From Actinomadura xylanilytica (GTDB taxonomy: Bacteria; Actinomycetota; Actinomycetes; Streptosporangiales; Streptosporangiaceae): a stretch of DNA of 64,000 nucleotides. The stretch covers positions 186,001 to 250,000 of the forward strand of contig NZ_JASNWE010000001.1 of assembly GCF_030283145.1 (NCBI RefSeq), in the 5' to 3' direction. The notes below the pieces were generated by a model. That model saw nothing but the letters and a program-made list of their open reading frames with translations. It had not been told where the DNA came from and made no database searches. Of the stretch, positions 59,931 through 64,000 are shown piece by piece (positions within the stretch are counted from its first letter, which is position 1; every line of letters begins with the position of its first letter). A program made the translations under genes and the position numbers.

Positions 59931-61883
59931 ATGCAGGGTGTTGGGAAAGTCGTGATCGGCCGATACCGGCTGGTGGAGATGCTGGGCGAGGGCGGGATGG
60001 GCGCCGTCTGGCGCGCGCACGATGAGCGGATGCGCCGGGACGTGGCGCTCAAGCAGCTCAAGCTCCCCCTGAGCCTGGACGCCGACTTGCGTGAACAGCT
60101 GGTGGCGCGGATGGCGCGGGAGGCGCGGTCGATCGGGATGCTCAAGCACCCCGGCGTCGTGACCGTTTATGACCAGTTCCACGATGAGGACGATCTGCCC
60201 TGGATCGTGATGGAGCTGGTGGAGGGCAGTTCCCTGGCCGCCGTCATCAGCGACGAGGGTCCGCTGGACGAGGTGTGGGCCGCCCGGATCGGCGAGCAGG
60301 TCGCCGCAGCGCTGGCCGCCGCGCACCGGGCGGGGATCGTGCACCGGGACATCAAGCCCGCCAATATCCTGATCGAAGGCCGGCGGGCTGTGGTCACCGA
60401 CTTCGGGATCGCCGCCGTCCCCGGAGAGGTCACCCTCACTGCCACCGGCGCCCTGGTGGGCACCCCGGCCTATCTGTCGCCTGAACAGGTCAACGACCGC
60501 CAGGCCACCTCCGCCTCTGACATCTGGTCCCTGGGCGCCACCCTGTACGCCGCCGTCGAAGGCCGTCCCGCCTTTAGCGGCGGCACCCTCGGGGCGCTGC
60601 TTCTGGCCGTTTCCCAGGGTGAACCCGCCCCCACCCAGCGCGCTCAGCGCCTGGCATCCATTCTGCGCGACCTGCTGAACCGTGATCCCGAGCGGCGTCC
60701 CACCGCCGAGGCCGCCGCCACCGCTCTCGCCGCATTGGCCGCGCCGCAACCGGCCACCCCGCAACCAGTTGCCGCTGCATCAGCCGGCACCGCACCAGAC
60801 CTGGCGAGCCTCGCCCTCGTAACACCTTTCCCCCAGCCCTCGCGCCGCGCCTTCCTGGTCACGACGAGCACCGCCGCTCTCGCGCTGGCCGTCCCCGTCG
60901 GCTACCTCCTCACTCGCGACCGGCGGGCTGAACGGCCCCGCGGGAACCACACTCCCGCCCCCGCTGGCCCAGCCTCTCTCGGTCGTCCCCTCACCGGTCA
61001 CAGCGGGCCAGTCAGCGGGGTGGCCTTCAGCCCGGACGGCAGGACTCTGGCCACCGCGAGCGATGACCAGACGGTACGGCTCTGGGACGTGGCCACCCGC
61101 ACGCCCCACCACCAGGCCCTCACCGGCCACAGCGGCGCCGTTCGCGCGCTGGCGTTCAGCCCCGACGGCAAGATCCTGGCCACCGGGGGCGACGACAAGA
61201 CGGTGCGGCTTTGGGACATGGTCACCCGCGCCCCTCTCGGCAAGCCCCTCCCCGACCACTTCGATTCCGTCTGGTCGGTGGCGTTCGGCCCCGACGGCAA
61301 GACCTTGGCCACCGGAGACGGCGACGGGACGGTGTGGCTGTGGAATCTGGACACCCGCAAGCACCACGACGTGCCCCTCGTGCACAGCAACGGCGTCGGC
61401 GCATTGGCGTTCAGCCCGGACGGCAAGACCTTGGTCGCCGCGAGCACCCAGGTGATGATGTGGGACGTGGCGATCCGTAGGCCCGTCTACCAGCCGCTCA
61501 AGGGCGACAGCCACGGTGTCGGTGCGGTGGCGTTCCACCCGGACGGCAAGATCTTGGCCACCGCAAGCCACTTCCAGGCGGCGCGGCTGTGGAACACGCG
61601 CACCCGCAAGCCCATCGGTGACCCCCTCGTGGACAGAGGCGCCGCCGGCGCGGTGGCCTTCAGCTCCAATGGCAAGGTCTTGGCCACCGCGAGCGATGAC
61701 GAAACGGTGCGGCTGTGGGATGTGGCCGCCCGAAGGCCCCTCACCCGGCCCCTCACCGGCCACACCAACACCGTCGAGGCGCTGGCGTTCAGTCCCGACG
61801 GCAGGACCCTCGTCAGCGCAAGCGCCGACCACACCGTGCGGCTGTGGGACGTGGCACTCGTGAACCAGAGCGCACCAGTCTGA
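59931..61883 (+). CDS. Serine/threonine kinase with WD40 propeller
   Basis: A 650-residue protein from ATG 59931. The kinase domain (10-265) has LGEGGMGAVWRAHD (P-loop), VALKQL (Lys41), GIVHRDIKPANILI (catalytic loop) and TDFGIAAV (DFG). An Ala/Pro-rich linker and one membrane helix (AFLVTTSTAALALAVPVGYL, about 305-325) follow, then seven WD40 repeats, each of the type VAFSPDGKxLATxSxDxTVRLWD, which make one full propeller. The layout is that of actinomycete membrane kinases whose external domain senses a ligand. Confidence 0.93.
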   Translation: MQGVGKVVIGRYRLVEMLGEGGMGAVWRAHDERMRRDVALKQLKLPLSLDADLREQLVARMAREARSIGMLKHPGVVTVYDQFHDEDDLPWIVMELVEGSSLAAVISDEGPLDEVWAARIGEQVAAALAAAHRAGIVHRDIKPANILIEGRRAVVTDFGIAAVPGEVTLTATGALVGTPAYLSPEQVNDRQATSASDIWSLGATLYAAVEGRPAFSGGTLGALLLAVSQGEPAPTQRAQRLASILRDLLNRDPERRPTAEAAATALAALAAPQPATPQPVAAASAGTAPDLASLALVTPFPQPSRRAFLVTTSTAALALAVPVGYLLTRDRRAERPRGNHTPAPAGPASLGRPLTGHSGPVSGVAFSPDGRTLATASDDQTVRLWDVATRTPHHQALTGHSGAVRALAFSPDGKILATGGDDKTVRLWDMVTRAPLGKPLPDHFDSVWSVAFGPDGKTLATGDGDGTVWLWNLDTRKHHDVPLVHSNGVGALAFSPDGKTLVAASTQVMMWDVAIRRPVYQPLKGDSHGVGAVAFHPDGKILATASHFQAARLWNTRTRKPIGDPLVDRGAAGAVAFSSNGKVLATASDDETVRLWDVAARRPLTRPLTGHTNTVEALAFSPDGRTLVSASADHTVRLWDVALVNQSAPV

Positions 61884-61934
61884 TGGTGCACCGAAGCCCG
61901 CCGTCGGCCCCGGACTCGTGGGGTAACGCCGGTC

Positions 61935-62066
61935 CGCCTCGGTGAGGTGACCGGCGGCGACGGCACCCACTACCGCGGGAACCTGGCCTACGACCTGGTC
62001 AAGACAGCCGTCAATCGCCTGGCACTGGCCCAGGCCGAGGAACTTCACATGGCCGCAGCTCGGTGA
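61935..62066 (+). pseudogene. Short fragment of an unidentified element gene
   Basis: The frame reads LGEVTGGDGTHYRGNLAYDL and then VKTAVNRLALAQAEELH, ending TGA at 62064. It looks like the end of a real protein but I cannot name the family, and the start is missing. Confidence 0.3.
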
Positions 62067-62310
62067 GGTCGCCTCACCGCAGGCCGGCTTCGATGTCGCT
62101 CTCCACCAGCAGCTTGGAATCGGCGCCGGGGAGCGCTCGGTAGAGCTGATCGAACTGCTCGGGGGTGATGATGTCCAGCGGCTTCTCCGGGACGGTGGGA
62201 GTCCGCACGCCCTTGCCGGGATGGAGGTAGCTGACCTGGTCGTTGAGCGCGGTCGTGAAGATCGCGCTGAGCACCACCTTGTTGTACCTGATGGTGGCCG
62301 ACGAGACGCC
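62041..62310 (-). pseudogene. Internal fragment of a tyrosine integrase
   Basis: The minus frame reads SSATIRYNKVVLSAIFTTAL, then HPGKGVRTPTVPEKPLDIIT and ESDIEAGLR, a stop in place of Trp, and GDLTELR. It is closely similar to residues about 125-215 of the intact integrase at 49125 (SPATIRYNKVVLSAIFSTAL). Both ends are missing. It is a relic of a sister element. Confidence 0.85.
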
Positions 62311-62406
62311 GTTCTCACCTGCATGTTCACAGTCGATCGCGTGATCTGTCCAGGATGATGTGAACGATCATCATTCAGGGGGTTGATACCCGGCCGGATC
62401 CTCTGC

Positions 62407-64000
62407 CTACGCGACGGTGGCCGGGTCGACCCGGCCCCTCGCCTCGCCGGCGCGAAGAAAGCGGCCGGTGCGACGCTGGCCGAGGCCGCCTGCCGCGGTG
62501 CCCTGGCCGAAAGCGTACTGTCCGGCGACCAGGACCGCGGTCACGGCATGGTCGTTGCGGTTGACCATCCGCGACAGGTTCCCGAACGGTTCGAACGGGT
62601 CCTCGGCGTAGGCGTCGAGGGAGTCGTCCAGGCGGGCAGGGTCGATGACGACCAGGTCGGCGCGGTCTCCTTGGCGCAGCCGGCCTGCGTCCAGGGCGAA
62701 CCAGTCGGCCAGTTCCCCGGTCAGCCGGTGGACGGCGTGTTCGAGGGCCATGAAGGGGCGGCCCGCCTGCTCGGCGTCGTGGACGCGGCGCAGGAAGCGC
62801 AGACCGACGTTGTAGAACGCCATGTTGCGCAGATGGGCACCCGCGTCCGAGAAACCGATCTGAACCCCCGAGTGTGCCGCCACCTTGTCCAGACGCTCGG
62901 GCCGGTGGTTGGAGATCGTGGTGCGCCAGCGGATCGAGGTGCCATGCTCCAGGACGAGGTCCAGGTAGGCGTCGACCGGGTGCTGGTCACCGCGTTCCAC
63001 CGCGACCTGTCCGAAGGACTTGCCGACCAGCGAGGGGTCGGGGCAGGCGACGATCTCGGCATCGTTCAGGTCCCGATGCCAGACCCGGGGGGTGAACCGC
63101 TTGGCATAGTCGCGCTTGAACCACTGGCGGTAGCCGGGGTCGCGGAGCAACTCGTCGCGTTCGGCCTGCTCCCGCAGGTGCAGCGCGGCGGCGCCGGCGC
63201 CCAGCTCCTCGAAGATCACCAGGTCGATGCCGTCGGCGTACACCTCGAACGGCACCGGCAGGTGTTGCCAGCGGAAGTCACCGCCGAGGAGGTTCACCGC
63301 GCTGGCCGCCGGCGGCATGAGGTGGATGACCGCGGGGTTCGACTTGACGTCCGCAGCGGACAGCAGACTCGTCTTGAGCGGTTTGCGTACGGTTCCGATG
63401 CTGCCGAGCAGGAATCGTCCGATGTCGCTGGGCGACCCCACGTCCGGCGCAGCCTGCAGGATGCGGCCCCGGGCCCGCAACAGCCGTGTGAGCCGGCGCA
63501 TCTCGTTGCTCTTGGCGTAGGTGGAGGGCAGGGTTCGCGACCGGCACCGTTCCCCGTCGAGTTTGTCGAACAGCAGCCGTTGTGCCGACATCCCCACGAA
63601 GCCTGCGTCCAGTGCTTCTCGGAGCATCTCCACCATGCGCCCGAGTTCTGCGGGAAGGGGCCGCACGTCGTGCCGGGTCGCGCGGGCCAGACCCATCACC
63701 GCGGCGCGGATGTCGGAGTGCCCGATGAAGGCCGCGACGTTGGGTCCCAGCGGTAGCTCCTCCAGCGCCTCGGCGTACTCCGCGGCGTTCGACCAGGACC
63801 GTCGCCTGGAGAGCATGTCGATGACATGCCGGCGCGGGATGGCCTCGACGCGTCCGAACAGGTCCCCCGCGTCCTCGGGGGTGACGTGGACCGTGGAGAG
63901 CGAGCAGGAGCCGAGCAGGACGGTCGTCACCCCGTGCCGCAGGCTCTCGCTCAGTTCCGGAGCGGCGAGGATCTCGGCGTCGTAGTGGGTGTGGATGTCC
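62407..64000 (-). CDS. N-acyl-D-amino-acid deacylase/amidohydrolase (5' end outside window)
   Basis: The frame runs off the right edge; the bases up to 64000 read DIHTHYDAEILAAPEL, which holds the H-x-H metal motif of the amidohydrolase fold near the N terminus. Later parts are GVTTVLLGSCSLS, VAAFIGHSDIRAAVMG, EALDAGFVGMSAQRL, then QIGFSDAGAHLRNMAFYN (the fifth metal-type Asp) and LRQGDRADLVVIDPARLDD at the end. At least 530 residues. It cuts N-acyl bonds of D-amino acids or similar amides; the exact substrate is unknown. It seems an ordinary chromosomal gene. Confidence 0.88.
   Translation of the reverse strand, partial: DIHTHYDAEILAAPELSESLRHGVTTVLLGSCSLSTVHVTPEDAGDLFGRVEAIPRRHVIDMLSRRRSWSNAAEYAEALEELPLGPNVAAFIGHSDIRAAVMGLARATRHDVRPLPAELGRMVEMLREALDAGFVGMSAQRLLFDKLDGERCRSRTLPSTYAKSNEMRRLTRLLRARGRILQAAPDVGSPSDIGRFLLGSIGTVRKPLKTSLLSAADVKSNPAVIHLMPPAASAVNLLGGDFRWQHLPVPFEVYADGIDLVIFEELGAGAAALHLREQAERDELLRDPGYRQWFKRDYAKRFTPRVWHRDLNDAEIVACPDPSLVGKSFGQVAVERGDQHPVDAYLDLVLEHGTSIRWRTTISNHRPERLDKVAAHSGVQIGFSDAGAHLRNMAFYNVGLRFLRRVHDAEQAGRPFMALEHAVHRLTGELADWFALDAGRLRQGDRADLVVIDPARLDDSLDAYAEDPFEPFGNLSRMVNRNDHAVTAVLVAGQYAFGQGTAAGGLGQRRTGRFLRAGEARGRVDPATVA

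Noticed and set aside
60780-62330. 516-codon frame on the minus strand opposite the kinase gene
   Set aside because: It mirrors the WD40 repeats of the plus-strand gene, has repetitive text without known motifs, and uses the poor codon positions.

Overview
The window is high-GC actinomycete DNA. The evidence is strong G/C bias at third positions, frequent GTG starts, XRE/DUF5753 regulators paired with DUF397, DUF6879 or RsbW-like ATPases, a DUF2637 membrane protein, a DUF4913 protein and an SCO6880-type conjugation protein. A Streptosporangiales or Streptomyces-like host fits best, but the species cannot be named from the sequence. Most of the window is accessory: CRISPR-Cas, conjugation and integration genes, IS fragments and decayed genes.

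Layout. (1) 1-1932: CRISPR array 1 (32 repeats, open at the left edge). (2) 1965-6367: a tight minus-strand operon of an RsbW-like ATPase, a 59-residue peptide, a radical SAM enzyme, an unknown protein, a DEDD-type exonuclease-like protein, a P-loop kinase and a Nudix hydrolase, with a divergent XRE/DUF5753 regulator and a DUF6879 protein. (3) 8.5-13.7 kb: a plus-strand mobile-element module with a DUF2637 protein, an ArdC-TOPRIM primase-like fusion and a superinfection-immunity-like membrane protein. (4) 13.7-21.5 kb: an IS-rich gene graveyard with two intact regulated gene pairs (merR/merB and tetR/SnoaL-like) among truncated genes. (5) 21.8-36.9 kb: a second XRE/DUF397/ATPase set, then a minus-strand type IV secretion-like conjugation module (VirD4-, VirB4-, SCO6880-, VirB6- and VirB2-like proteins) and a plus-strand lysozyme-NlpC/P60 protein with two small HTH proteins. 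(6) 36.9-48.8 kb: a complete type I-E CRISPR-Cas locus (cas3, cas8e, cse2, cas7e, cas5e, cas6e, cas1, cas2) between array 2 (13 repeats, minus) and array 3 (27 repeats, plus). (7) 49.1-54.2 kb: a full tyrosine integrase beside a tRNA-Pro 3'-end attachment core, a decayed 3.4 kb stretch, and a second copy of that core. (8) 54.7-58.5 kb: a frameshifted copy of the HTH gene, then a persulfide/sulfur cluster (TauE/SafE exporter, rhodanese-DUF2892, MBL-rhodanese fusion, CstR-like repressor) with matching operators. (9) 58.7-64 kb: an IstB remnant, a kinase with a seven-bladed WD40 propeller, an integrase fragment, and an N-acyl-D-amino-acid deacylase running off the right edge.

How it fits together. 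The conjugation module, the Xis-like HTH, the type I-E locus, the integrase and the attachment core follow one another without any evident chromosomal gene. My reading is that the CRISPR-Cas locus is cargo of an integrative conjugative element whose right boundary is the core at 50634-50693. A second core at 54119-54178 and integrase fragments near 50.8 and 62.1 kb suggest several elements have accreted at one tRNA-Pro site. The least familiar block is the radical SAM/exonuclease/kinase/Nudix operon next to array 1; I do not recognise it as a described system.
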